Assembly (NCBI GenBank): GCA_949752745.1
Contig: OX457031.1
Location: forward strand, 20,828,199 to 20,892,198
Reading direction: 5' to 3'
DNA length: 64,000 nt
Source: Protula sp. h YS-2021
Lineage: Eukaryota > Annelida > Polychaeta > Sabellida > Serpulidae
Shown one piece after another: positions 37,243 to 50,700 of the stretch. Below the pieces are notes generated by a model. It saw only the letters and a list, made by a program, of their open reading frames with translations. It did no database searches and was not told the DNA's origin. A program made the position numbers and the translations under genes. Within the stretch, counting starts at the first letter, position 1. Each line of letters starts with the position of its first letter.

Positions 37243-38380
37243 GCAGCACCGCCACTCCACTTCCTGTCCCCTTTTCCTCCGTAGTCATTGATCTTTTCGA
37301 ATTCTAGAAGTGATTTTTTTTTAATAATTTTTTAAAATTTTGTTTTAAATGAAAGGGGAGTGATATTGTCGACCATATTCCCTACTATTTCCCAGAATGC
37401 TCTTTCCCTCTGCCCCCAGCCCGTCCATGAAGTGGCACATAAATATGAGAGTGAGTTGAACTAAAAATTAAAAAGGGTGGCGCGAATTTCCAAACTTTTA
37501 TTGAACACGTTTTACCATTTGAATTTTGATCACTACTTCACTTGTCAGACCAAAAACACCCGGTTGAATTAGGTTGGGATAAACGTACAAATGAATGACG
37601 GAAGAAATTGGCAAAATTCCTTTTTACTAGAAACATATTCACAAGTGACCTGTGGAGGACAGAAATAACATGTCGATGGTTTTTAAAAGCTCATATGCAG
37701 GCTTATTAAATTTGAAAGAGCGCATATTGAAAGAAACTTAAAAATTTGGATGGTTTGGGATCATTTCTTTATAATTCACCAAATAAATTTGCAGTTGAAA
37801 TGACATATCGATCGAAAAGGCCCAGAAGTATCGATTAGGTTATAAGCTCTCTTACCGCGTTTTTTTTTTTTTTGGGGGGGGGGGTGGCTTTGGGGCAGTC
37901 AAAAACCGGCCTCCGACAACGGTAACATTCACCAGGTATGAGCTATGATGCTGAGAGAAATGTCATGCAAACTTAAAATGACCACGGGGGGAAGAAATAA
38001 GGGCTTGTTCAAAGGGTCGGTAGATACTTTATTGTCACTGAATTATGACTCCTGAACAACATTCTCAAGGAAGGCCACGTTTTTCATGTCTATTTCGCGA
38101 TACAATTCGGTGGTAGAGACTTGTTCTTTCTTCAACTGACCTTGCAATGAACGCTGGCAGCGGCCAATTACTCACGATCACCTTTCCTTTGTCACACATG
38201 CATATCCGAATTTCAGCTTTGAAGCTGGAAACCCTGTAGGTATCAAATTGACACTGCACCGGTTGCAGAAACCATCCAAGGAGCAAAGATCAAATAGGTG
38301 TCGGTAAGCACCTAAGGGGGTGAGGCGTGGCGCGCAGAGAGAAGTGGCAGCCTTCCAACAAGTATACCTTCCTAATCAAA

Positions 38381-38544
<164 letters not shown>

Positions 38545-40929
38545 GAAGGGTCACAGAGATCGTGTCCTATGACAAAAGACTACAGACATCTAGCGTTAAG
38601 TTAATGATAAAATGATTGTATAATAGTATTTGGGATTTTATACATTTTTGTTTCTTTCAGACTTTCTGAGATAAACTGTAAATACAGTTTAATCCCTCTG
38701 TTAGGGATACCAGTTACTTCGTGTTTAAAAAGTGGTTTTCTTCTTGAGAAGGTTTGTTTCCATACCTGCTGGAAATGAGGTTGCTATCTTAAGCAACAAA
38801 GTGGCATCACCTCTTAGAAACTTCGAGTAAAAAACAGAAATCGACCGGTGTATAAAATGTTAAAGTAAAACATAGTTACCCAAGAGGCAGAAAAAGTACT
38901 GCATTCTCATGCCAGAAACACTTCAAAGTAGCAAATTATAAAGTGATGATATGAGTGATACACACCAAAAACCTGACCCGGCTAGGCCTAATTTTTTTTC
39001 GAGAAAAATGCAAAAAAAAAAAAAAAAAGAAAAGAAAAAAAAGAAAGAAAAAAAGAGAGATCGCTGGTCGGTCGGGTCATTGTTTTTAAACTTGATGAGA
39101 AACAAGACTCAGTCTGTTTTTCTTCCTGGCTTAATATTACTTATTTGAACTAAATAGATTTGAAATTAAGATTTCTGAGCAAATATATTATACTGAATAT
39201 ATTTTGACACCTGGTAAGAACATAAAAGTCAGATAATTCTGAGAGATTGTTAATTAGTGACCAAATGTATGAAGAAAAAAGTATAAGAGGAGAAGGAACA
39301 GAAGGTAAATATTACAGCTGCAGCGGTATCTAAAAATGGCAGCTTCTGGTTGCTATTTTGGTGCAGAATCAATTTAAGAATGAAGACATAGAGGTGTTCT
39401 TACAGCGTGATGATTGACAGTAGCTATGGTTATAAATTGATGAACAATCTGAAATAAAGAAATGACTGAAAACAATAATGGAAAGAAAGAGTTAAGTATG
39501 ATAACATGTGTTGAGCAGAATTTCTTGTCTATTTTTGCATCGAGACCTGCCACCAATGTCTAAAGCGCACGTTTCTCGTTACAGCAATTACTGTCAGTCT
39601 GAGCTCATCACTCCTTTATTATTGCACTGATTGGTTGTTTTGGTTGGAGATTTCTTAAGCTTACCAATCGGGGAAAACATTTTGTTCTTGTTTTTTTTTC
39701 TTTGGTTTTCATGCAGTCTCTGAACCATCTACTCTAATTAAACTTATGGCGGATTGTGTTCTGTGATGGGATTATTGCCTTTTTGCAATTCATGTTGATT
39801 GTATTTCGTCACTTTTCACTCAGTTCGACTGATCATTCATTTCGATCAAGGTTTTTTATTACTGAAAACATGTTCTGTGATGGATGACATTGGAAACTTC
39901 AGGGGAATGGGCAAAATTTGCACTTGTTGAAAAATTACTTGTAGAATAGGCAAGTGCTGTAATTTGATTGGTCGATTCTCAATTCAACAATTTTTAAATG
40001 TTGACTGGAACGCAAATGTCGTTAGATATTGCAGTTACATGTAACCCAAACGCCACTTAAGCCCCGTAACAAGGCGACTAATTATAAGTCATCACGAAGA
40101 CCAGTTACGAAAACGCAAGCATTTATTATATGCCAGTTATTCTCAAATGGTTTGGTATTTTTGCGATCAATTCATCAATAAATGCGAACTGTTCGTCAAT
40201 AAATAAGATACGCAATGGTGTAAAATTGAAAAGCTACTGGAAAAATGAATAAAAATTGTTTTTCATGACAGCATCATGGTTCAGAATAAAACAATACAAA
40301 TCTGAGCCTTTAAAAATGGAGACTGAAGCCAATCAAAGCTTAGACAGAACGGGATGCATTTGTGACAAGAACACCATAATAATGTGACATGAGTACCAAG
40401 TAAAGACCCCCAACGCCCACCCAACGTCGATTTGAAGTTTCAGTATTATTTATACTAATATTTGATTAACGTGATTAACATAGATTAACGTTCAAAAATG
40501 TCTTTGACGCAACATTGAACAGAATATTGGGTGAACAAGATTTTTAAGACCTCGTTTTGGTCGCACCCAAAATCTCATTTTTTTCCGACATGTAATCAAC
40601 AAGTTTGGTGCAATGCTGAATAGAAGTCCGAAAATCCGCGCTGTATAGACGAAAGGCTCACACCAAATACAACCTCATTATGTTCTCGCTTGCCGGAAAT
40701 GGCAGCTATAACTGCTGGCCTCGATAACATACGAAAGGTAGTACCTAAAATATGGAAATTTCTGGAGGAGTTTGTTTTCGCTTCCTTTAAAAAACTATTC
40801 ATGATAATGGACTCCATACATATCATGCACTGCCAGCTGACCCGAGGGTGGGGGTACTGGGCAGTGTCCACGATACCTTATTATTGTCACTGTGCAGATG
40901 GCGATTCTACATCTCCCGACTCTCCCGAC

Positions 40930-41135
40930 TTCTGATCAACGTCTGGGGATAGACGTTGTTTCAACTTGCATTTGCAACCTTTTCGCAACGTTGATTAGAC
41001 ATCGGATAATCGACGTCTATCCAACGTCAGCAGGTAGATTTTTCGACTCCCACAATCAATCAAAACCTGTCGTTGAACGGACGTTGGGCGCGACGTTTAT
41101 TCAACGTTGATTCAACGTCAAAATGTTCACTGGAA
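40930..41135. mobile_element. Foldback/MITE of the AACGTTGATTCAACGTC family, copy 2
   Basis: Shares CAACGTTGATTAGACATCGGATAATCGACGTCTATCC with the 29.5-kb copy and ends ATTCAACGTCAAAATGTTCACTGG. A possible left arm (CCCAACGTCGATTTGAAG) lies 500 bases upstream at about 40420, so the whole element may span 40410-41135. Confidence 0.65.
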
Positions 41136-41585
41136 AATAAAAGTGATGGTTTTTAGAGTAAGTTGTCAAACCTCTTACAAAACTACATTCAGCCATTTGA
41201 GCGTGATGCCACAAGCTTGCCAGTTACACAACATATGCCTTCTCACTGACACATGGACAAAAGAAAATGTCCACCACATTTAAGCATAAAAGAATGTTTG
41301 ATGTTCTAGAAGCAAACGAACGAACATTACTTAGTGCATTTATATAACAACCGTGCTTCGTGTTGAGTTTGCGTGTTTTGCTTGATAATTTTCTGTTATT
41401 TGGCCATTAATTACGTGAGAAACATGTGATGGTCCTTCCGTGGCTGCTGCAATATGGAAAGGTGTCACTGGTTTAACTGCCCTTTGCTGTTTCACTTCTT
41501 GTTAACTACGACCAGTTCAGTCTAAGCGCATCTTTACTGTGTACGGGAAATAATTCTAGCCAGTTGTATAAAAAAAGGGTTACCT

Positions 41586-41957
41586 TCATAAATAGTAATT
41601 GCACGAGTACGTTCTCGTTTTTCGCAGTTTGAAAGTTTGTCCGAAACCGTATTTGCAGTTGCTAAATCTTGCCTTGGCTGTAACCATTTTAAAACTTGAA
41701 TGTCGGTATCTTTTGCTATATATTCTATAGAGTACAGCTGTGTACAAAAACTTACAGTTGACCTTTTTTTGAGAGTTCATCACCTGGCCGACTTTTAATT
41801 CGTGCTTTGATTGGTTGACACCGACAAGATCATCGAGAAATACGGGAACGTATTTACGCTTATTCACAACTCTAACTTCCTTTGTTTTGTTGTAGAGCCT
41901 TGTCACTTTTTGGCTGTTTGAGGTTCGACAGGGACACTTGAAATACTCTGCGTCCAT
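41586..41957 (-). CDS. Unassigned open frame, possibly an exon
   Basis: A 123-codon minus-strand frame. Its first part (MDAEYFKCPCRTSNSQKVTR and NKRKYVPVFLDDLVGVNQ) has protein-like composition. A possible donor (CAG|GTGATG) lies near 41788, after which the translation looks random. No homologue recognised and no matching neighbour exon found. Confidence 0.2.
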   Translation of the reverse strand: MDAEYFKCPCRTSNSQKVTRLYNKTKEVRVVNKRKYVPVFLDDLVGVNQSKHELKVGQVMNSQKKVNCKFLYTAVLYRIYSKRYRHSSFKMVTAKARFSNCKYGFGQTFKLRKTRTYSCNYYL

Positions 41958-42129
41958 GTGTCTGTCTATATTAATGTTTTCCTTTCAACTTCTGAAGCTA
42001 CTTGGCGATTTAAATTCGTCGGTATTTCCTTCACGTAACAATCAGAAAGCATATACTCGCATGTGTCTATACAATTGCCTGCATCCGAATCTGGTTACGC
42101 GGTGACATTTTAATGTTCTGAACTGAATG

Positions 42130-42215
42130 ACGGGCAAAAAGGCGACACCCAAAATGCGGACTCCCGTAAAGGCCACTCCCAAAAAGACTATACTCAAAAA
42201 AGGCGAAGCCCATAC
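42130..42215 (+). repeat. ~18-bp tandem repeat (AAAGGC.ACTCCCAAAA)
   Basis: About five diverged units of AAAGGCGACACCCAAAA. Confidence 0.7.
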
Positions 42216-42574
42216 CGTCTCCGAGTGCATCCGTGGACATAATGGCCCCGTGAGTTAACCAGGTTTAATTTTCAACCAAAATATGAAAATTATAGCAGAT
42301 ATATCTGAGAAATGTATTGAAATTGAGTGAGTAATAGTAAGCTAATCTTCATCTATTAATGGTAGTGTAAAATGAGCTTGACAACCCTGGGAAACCGCCG
42401 AAAAACGCATTTAAAGAGGGTATGTTGTTCTCTGTCTTCATTTAGGGGTTGGACTTTAGGGCTTGGACATATAGAGAGTCCAGATGTCCCCAGGGGTGTG
42501 GCTCACAACATCCATTGGGCCCCTGTGAACCGTGAAACACAGGAAGATGATTGATAACACACGGAAAAATAAAA

Positions 42575-42770
42575 TGGTCTCAGGGTGGGGGTGGGGTAGC
42601 AGGGAGGAGGGTGTAGAGATGAAGGGAGGATATGAGGGGGGCGGGAAGGGGATTAGAGGGGTGCAGTGACAGCGAGGGAGGGCAGAAGAGGACAGGAGAG
42701 GGGACAGAGAGGGCAGGGAGGGGAAGGGAGGAGTCCAGGGATGACAGGGAGCCGGAGGAGAGGAGAGACT

Positions 42771-42830
<60 letters not shown>

Positions 42831-42850
42831 GAGAGGAGGGAAGGTGGGGA
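42575..42850 (+). repeat. Polypurine tract with (GA)n core
   Basis: About 275 bases almost entirely A and G on the + strand, including G-rich GGGTGGGGGTGGGG at the left and about 25 GA units at 42774-42824. No coding role. Confidence 0.9.
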
Positions 42851-45800
42851 GGGTACGGAAAGAGTGAAGGGATGTTTGGAGCATTTGATTTAAGACGAGA
42901 TGGAAAAAGAGCGAAATGGCGAAGAGTAGTTCTGTGCTCATAGCTTTTGGTTCAATAAAACCTGTTCAGTAATGTTGTTACCTAGCTGTTGTTTATTTTT
43001 AAAAGACTTCTTAAAATCAGTAACTTAACCATTTTGTCCACGGTTGCATTTGACGACATTATGGCCGTTACATTCAACTTTAGAAGTGAACTGGTGTGAC
43101 TCGAATTTCCTGCTACCCCAGCTACGGACGGATATTTAACTGTACCCCCTTTCCAGTCATAAACAACTCTTTTTCTGTTCAAGAAACCTCATTTTCCGAG
43201 TTTTTTTTTACACCGGTCGAGCCTTTAAAAACAGTAGGCCTCATTCCTATTTCATAACCAAAAAAAAAGAAGATTTCACTGGCAGCTGATTCAAAGTTGA
43301 GTTACGCCTTGGAATCAAAAGCAATCCGAGAAACATGAAACAGTACGGTTCCAAAGACAATATATCAACTGTATGCTTCTTTCATGAAATGGAATGACTT
43401 ATCTTGAGCAGTAAAATGAAAGTGCAAACGGAACGCTTCTGATGCACAACTTTCCAAGAAACATTGTATCAACATTTTTTTCTCATCTGGGTTTTAGGTC
43501 AACATTTTTTCTGGCCAATAACATCTTCAGGCTGACTCGAAGTAAGTCAAAATATTTTTTAGCACAAGACTTAACTGGCCTTTTTGATAACAACTAATTG
43601 AGATATCCATAGACTTTTGTATTCTGATAAAAAATGAGAAATTATTGACTTGGAAATCGATCAATCAGACTGTCACAACAAGATCGGCTTTATTATGGGG
43701 CATTAAATGTACGCCCATATCGTAAAAATATGCGAATTCACTTTTCATGCCTATTTTTCGTACGCTTTCGACAAAATATTTAGTCATACTTAAGACCTTT
43801 ATCTTTTTGGTTTTCATGTTAAATAATTCTGGTCAACTATGATACTATCACGTTGTTATTTATTATGACTCAAACGCCTGTGAAATGTTTTTTCTTCGTT
43901 TTTATAGCACAACACGCATAATTAGTGTATTGTCAATACGTTTGTAGAAAAAATTACCAATACAAAAGTTATTTTCCCTACATCTTGATAACGTTTATTC
44001 ATGGTTCCGCGTCGCGACAAAGACGCGGAACAGCTGTGCTTTATTGGCGACAAAAACTGAAAGGTTGGAAGTTTTTAGACTGACGTCGCCGCTTCAAATG
44101 ACGTCATTTAGACGTCGCAGCGTTTGCTGGGTGGGACTTCAACAATAATCATATAAAGCCTGCATTTTATGCATTCCGTTCTAAAACCACGTCACAACAC
44201 AGCTTGAATAGGGAGGTTCAAAGACGACTTTGGAGGGTTTTCGCAGTTTTGAAGCAGCACGGCTTGGTTCCTGCATCAAGGTCTTTTCCACTATTTATTA
44301 AGAGCGTGACTTGATTAACTTTGTTGTGAAGAAAACAACTCACCGTCACTACCTCTTATGAAAGCCCTCACCCATCAGTCTCGTTTTAGTCTGGTGTCAT
44401 CAACTAACCTCATTATACGTAAATGAACAAAGCCAGTTTCTAACCCTGTATATTTTACTATTATCAAGTGGACTGAACAGTAGAGTGTTATTGCCCTGGG
44501 GGACACTCATATACAAAATGGTTACCATGTGTGTCCATGACTTCAAAACGATCCCTAAGTGTGCTAAGTGTGAAATAATAACCCCCCTCTTTAACCAAAT
44601 ACGTAGTGCATTACCAGAAGAACCCTGATTTTTTGTAGGAAACAAAACTGGCATTCATCGTGTACCGCGTATCCCCCTCAAAATACCCCACCCCAACCTT
44701 CTACAGGTTTTTATAAGAGTTGTAATGGTCGTAGTATGGCCGAAAATGTGAAAATATGAGCCATTTTATCCTTTTTTGCACAATATTCTAACGCCTGGAG
44801 ATAAGGCCTCGAAGACATCGGCAGACATCGGAGAAAGGTCTAACAAGAAAAATATCAACAGCGTCTTTTTGCAGCAGCACATATTTTACTCCTGATAAAA
44901 TGATACATTGAATTTCCATGCTATTGTAAAAAATGGAACATTAAATGGGAAAGCATTGTAGCTTGTCAACATTAGCATATTATGCAATCAGTTAAAATCA
45001 TTTTTAATGTAATTTCTACATTTTGCCAACATTTGGGCAAAGACAAGGCACAGACGTTCCGATTGGGCCTGGACGACACTGTGACGTCAGATCGACGTCT
45101 TCACGTTTACATGGACTTACTTAACCAATCATTGAAGGTCTTTGACAAAGTAAAGAATAGAACTAAAGCTTACATCAGCTCAAAATTTGCAGAAGTCGGT
45201 ATAATATTCCTCACATAATGAGCTGTTGCCATGCCTATGCAGGTTATAGAAAGACGGATAATATCATTGGTTGATATAAGCCTTATGTACTAAATGACCG
45301 TATCTGTTGCGCACAGCAAATCGGCGAATTTTGCCGATGTAATTCATCACCCTCTTCAAATCGCTGTCTTGAAAGACACGGATCAATAAAAACAAATCAC
45401 GAATTAGAAATATTAACGACTAGCGCAGTGTGTGCTTGCAGAGGTGGGCTGTGACCCTTCCAGGCATTATCAGTAATTTCTAAATAACCCTCTCGGCGAA
45501 ATGATTCAATATCCAATGAAATCTTTATTTACCACCTAAAGAAGTCTAAAAACTGATTAAAAAATAAAAATGTAGATTTTGGGGGTGTCCTTTTACTAGA
45601 TAGTGGGCATATCCACAATATTTAGAGAGCAAAGTTCCTATTTCTACACGCTGTAATTGAAAGGGAACCACATGGGGGATGACTGCTGCATGCTTTGTCC
45701 ACTGTCGGTGCCGTTGTTTTAGTTGTTCCACATTTGAGGCGTAGTCATTGTGAGTTTCAGAAGTACCATGACGTAGCTTTTTTCTCTCGCTAAATTGAAC

Positions 45801-47200
45801 CTGGTTCTTGGACAGAAAATATGAACGAAAGTAACATAAAAATGACTAATACTAATGAAAGTGAAAACTGGAGTTAAAGTCTTTCTTATCTATGGAAAGT
45901 GCAACATAACTGATAATAACTAATAATAACTTATGTTTCTCCTTTATTAGGTATTTGCACTTGGAAATGTGGATTACACAGAAGGAACTGGCATTTGAAG
46001 TAATTTGCTGGCATGGGAATTCTGTTTACAGAAGTTTTTCTTATTATTTTGATGTACTGGATTTGAAAAATTCGGGGTAAGTATTTGACTCATATCCTAA
46101 AAAAGAGTGCATTGATTATGATATGCATTTATTTGTGGATAATTGGAATATTTAAGGAAACATTGAGGGTAGTTGTGAGGTTGTGACGCCACTGTTTTCT
46201 AAAACTGGGACTAATTTTGACGAAACAACTTCAGCTTTTAGGGAAAGCTTCATCTTAAATAAAGCACAAACATTGCCAAAATAAGAAAATTAACCTGTAT
46301 CTATCAATTCGTACTCGGGCTATTTTTCTTATAAAGGGAGTACGTTTTGAGTAAAGGACAGCTTTTCAGACTTAACAAAAATGACCTGAGTATAGAGTAA
46401 TATCAGTGTCTAACCCAAGGGATAATTTTTATCTATTTGTTACTTATTATTGTTTTAAAGTGACTTGAAATTTCGACAAATTATTAAAGTGTAAGATATA
46501 CTACACATGATTAAGATAAGATGAGATGTAATTCATTGAAAAAAGGACTTACACCTTTAGGGATGGGGAACACTCACTTTTATATTGGTTCCAAAACTAC
46601 CCATGACTTTTTAAAAGCCCCCTACCTAGTTAAGAAACACAACTCCTTTTAAAAGCACGCAGACACACCGTTAATTTACTCCTGCGTGTATGTACCCATG
46701 CAAACTTTATTTAAATGTGCTTCTTTTGCATTTTTATTGGATTGTATTCAAATTCGGTACGAATATTCCCTGTTATGCTATCCACCAAAAATAAACATGA
46801 AACAGCGGCATTTTTTTTATTAAAAACACATTGGTAACATTGCTCATACATCCCTGACGTTTTAAGGAAGTAAGGTGATACACTTCATAGACCACGATTT
46901 GGATTTTTATTTATTTATTTTGCTTCAAAAGGATTCTTTTCTGGAAGTTTTGAATGGATTTCTTTTCACTTTTGTATGAAGTTTCTTACGCTGTCTTTAG
47001 ACTATACGCTACCAAGCCTGTGTTTTTAATCAATACCATTACTGTTGTTTCGGCTGGTCGCGATGCCCCTGGACATGTTTGCCTTTGCATAGCTCAACCT
47101 TTTATTTGATGTTAGAAGGCTAAGATTTAAAACTTCAGTATCAATAACATTGGGTTGTCAGCTTTTCTCGACTAAAGAGTGCTGTATTTATTTCTTCTCA
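42851..47200. other. Upstream flank of the receptor gene, no gene recognised
   Basis: AT-rich. Contains one foldback fragment (44060-44132) and a GACGTC-containing stretch at 45050-45110. No core promoter could be placed. Confidence 0.5.
44060..44132 (+). mobile_element. Fragment of the CCAGCAAAC foldback family
   Basis: GACTGACGTCGCCGC... AGACGTCGCAGCGTTTGCTGGG matches one arm of the 600-bp elements. The other arm is not present nearby. Confidence 0.5.
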
Positions 47201-47201
47201 G

Positions 47202-47261
47202 ACGATGACCGACAGCACAACAACAAGGAAAAACACAACACATTCTTAGAAGTCACCAAGT
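47202..47261 (+). promoter_or_regulatory. Probable 5' UTR with a short upstream ORF
   Basis: A pyrimidine-rich acceptor (TTATTTCTTCTCAG) ends at 47201, so the 5' UTR probably begins in an exon at 47202. The leader holds an ATG at 47205 with a 14-codon Thr/Ser-rich ORF ending TAG at 47249, 12 bases before the receptor ATG. If transcribed it could lower translation of the receptor. This is inference; no cap site is visible. Confidence 0.4.
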
Positions 47262-47616
47262 ATGGATAGCAAAGTTTGCCTGTTGTTTTGCACATTCACT
47301 TTTTTAATTATTAGATCAAGTGCAAAAACGTTCAAGCTGGGCGTATTAATACCTTTTACCGGTGATCGAGCACTCGGACATTTAACTGCGGGTGCTGTCA
47401 CCATGGCCATGGACTATTTAAATACAGATCCATCATTGACAAAAATTCGCGAACAGGGACATAATTTTACTTTTACATGGCGAGATACGAAGAGCAAAAT
47501 GGACAAAGGATTGCGACAGTTTGTGGAAATGTGGGCTTTTTCCATTAACTGCAATGCAGAAGAAATCGTATTACAACAGGAAGAGTATGAAGAGTGTCAA
47601 ATCGACGCGTTTATTG
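47262..47616 (+). CDS. Receptor exon 1 (start codon, signal peptide, N-terminal lobe)
   Basis: The ATG at 47262 is followed by a hydrophobic stretch ([12 protein letters not shown]) and a likely cleavage near SSA-KTF. The mature protein opens with [10 protein letters not shown]. The sequon NFT lies near residue 68. The exon ends ATT-G before the donor GTGAGT (phase 1). The only in-frame ATG upstream in this stretch (47205) runs into TAG at 47247-47249, so 47262 is the start. Confidence 0.93.
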
Positions 47617-47718
47617 GTGAGTAATAATTATAATAATAACAATAATAATAAAAATAACAACATTAATAGTAATAGCAATAACGATACCACTGATAATTAT
47701 AATAATAATAATAATGAT

Positions 47719-47762
<44 letters not shown>

Positions 47763-50700
47763 GCATCATAAAATTTAGAAGAGAAATTTCGGGTCAGTAG
47801 CACCATAAAATTCACAAATTTGTTTTGTGAAGGTGACGCCGAAATTTTTGCAGCCGAGATGCGAGTGTTTGCTTTTGTTTGAATGAGCCGTCGCTTACTA
47901 TGTTTAGGACCTGCCATAGATGACATTTGCGAGCCTGCGGCGACCCTAGCGGACGAATGGGGCATACCTATGATCTCGTTCGGCTGTGGCAGCAGTGTTC
48001 TATCAAACAAGGTAAAAATACTGTCTGCTTTCCTACAGTTCATTGCAGTTTTTAAAAAAAAAATATAAGAAAGAAAAGAAGCAAGAATATTAAAAAAGAA
48101 AGAAACGGAAAAATGAAAAAGAAAAAGAAAGGGGTGCGAATAGCATCAAGGTCAATGTTCAGATAATGATTTTATCCCTTACGCAATTCCATATTGGTAA
48201 TTAGGTTGCAAATGAGGTTAAATTTGGGTCGGAGTACGAAACTAAGGTTAGAATTGCTTTCTCTGTAACAGTTTCCAAGAAAACAAAAGTAACGTTACAT
48301 TTGACTTTGAACATCAAAGTCAAACTAAACACCTCATAGGTTTCGGAGTCTGAAAATGGGATCAAAATAGTTCCGACCGTTTCCGAGACGATACAGGTAA
48401 CATAGGACCTTTGACTTTGAAAATCAAAGTGGCAGTTAACCACTATGTTACAGATGAATTAACCTAGTAAACAGTGTGGGGTGGAGTCCGAAAAGAAGCT
48501 GAAACGTTTATCCGAGTATTTTGTTGTTGTTGTGACCTTTAATCAATGTCAAGACAAAAGTCAGAAGATTATGTGCGCATAGCACATGTAAACGAAGTAG
48601 TGTTAATCCTGTGCTACTCGTATACGGGTGGAGTTTCTTAAAATGCACGTTGCTCAATAATTTGACCTTGACCCAGGATGTCGTGGTCAACCATATACTA
48701 GATTTGTCTGATTTCCATTGATCCTGATACTTGTACCATGTATTTCTATTTCCAAGCCCAAGTAATATCAGACCCCCGGGTAATCGCCTAAAAACAGAGA
48801 GAATGTGGGGTACCACATGAGATACTGCCAACGTGTATAAAATACTAGGGAATAAGAAAGATAAATGGGTTGCAAAAATTCAACGTATGGGTTAAGTATC
48901 TTATCCACCAACGCTTGTATCTTAGAGCGCTTTTTCATGATTACGTCCATTCTATCTGATCGCTAAACTAACAATGAAAAACTAAGTTCCTAGCTCTGTC
49001 ATACCACATCTACAAACCAATCACGTCAGATATGGTTTAAGAGAGGAAATCTGAATTGTCTTAATTTCGACAACTGGCCATAGTTCAGTGTAATACTGCA
49101 GTTGGCCAGGCGCAGCACGAAAACTCATTTCCTATAGCTGTTACAGGCACAACTATAACTTTTATGTTGCAGACGTGATGTGTGTAACCGCTAAGTATTA
49201 CCCCCATCCTCTACCCCTCCCAAAAAATAAACCCCCACCCCCTACCCCTCCAAAAAATAAACAATCATTGCATACCCTGATATCAACCACTTACCCGACG
49301 GGGATCGCTCTGGTTCTTATTTTTTACTCTCTAAAAAATTAGGAGTATTTTTATTCAATTAAACATATCTGAAATAATTTAAAGATATAGCAAAGAATGT
49401 AGAATAGAAGATATGTGTAAATGAATGAGGTGTCTTGTTCAATACTTTGCCCACGTCTTCTGTCTCTTCTGAGAATTATACAATTATTGCATCGTATGAT
49501 ACGATAGATTATTACATGCTTATAAGACGTGATTCCTGCTTTTTAACTGGACGACATCTCATAAATATTTATCAATAAGATTACAAATTGTAAATGGTAT
49601 TCCATACGATCACCAGTTTCAAGTTTCTCAGTAACGCAATTTCCGGGTAACCTATAAAATACAACAAAATGTTGAATAAGCAAATTGTTATACCACTCTA
49701 AACCGACCATTAACTTTACACCAGAAAGAAGATTTATTTCACGTTTCGACTAAGAAACTTATTAATATAAATAAACTTATTAATATAAATATAACTTATT
49801 CCCAGCAAACATTAAGACGTCAGAATGACGTCGGATCGACGTCGTGACCCAGCGTTTCCGACGTCGGACTGACGTGCCGGTTTTGGTTGTATATGAAATG
49901 GAAACGACGCCGGGTTTTCAACGTCAGAATGACGTCGGGTTTCGACCTAAATCCGACGTCGGAATTAAGTCGGTTTTAGGTTGTATGTGAAATTGGAACC
50001 GACGTCGGATTCCGACCTGAAACTGACTAGAGTTATATAATTAATAGATAATTAATTATTCAACTGCTGTTGTGAAATACATACTAAAGCATTTTCCATG
50101 TACATTTTTACAATCTAGGAAGAAAAATACCGACGCGCCATCAAAATTCTAAAATTTTCATGTAAAAATTACAGTTTTTCTTCCTCTTTTTCAAAATGAC
50201 TTCCACTTCCGGTGAGCAATGATAATGTTCATCGCTTTTTGGTCGTTTTTGCAACGTGGGAATGACGTCAGAAAACCGACGTTGCCTCGACGTCGGAATA
50301 AAGTCGGGTTTTGGGGTAATAGGTCAGAATATGGTTGTTAAGTCGTCGCGACCAAAATACAACCTTTTTCAACCAAAAAAGACGTCGGTTGTTTGCTGGG
50401 CCCTGGATGCACCATTGATGTTAGTACTATCTTACTATAAAATGTCACTTTGCTTTTGCAAAAGGTATTAAAGTAGCAATGTATTATAGATAAACTACAC
50501 GTCTAGGTATTTGGGCTTATAAAAATATGCTGCTATGAGGTCACGAAGATTCATAGAACTAATTACTCTAAAAAAAGATGCAAAAGGTAATCTACAGCGA
50601 AAAATGAAAGCCACATAACGAGTAAACAAGACATGTCTTTTTGGGATTTCGTTTCAGTCTGGTTGTGCTTCTGCAAAAAATGGGTCACATTAGATTAGTT

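Noticed and set aside
42456..42943. Arg/Glu-rich and Ser/Leu-rich frames
   Set aside because: Translations of the polypurine tract on the two strands.
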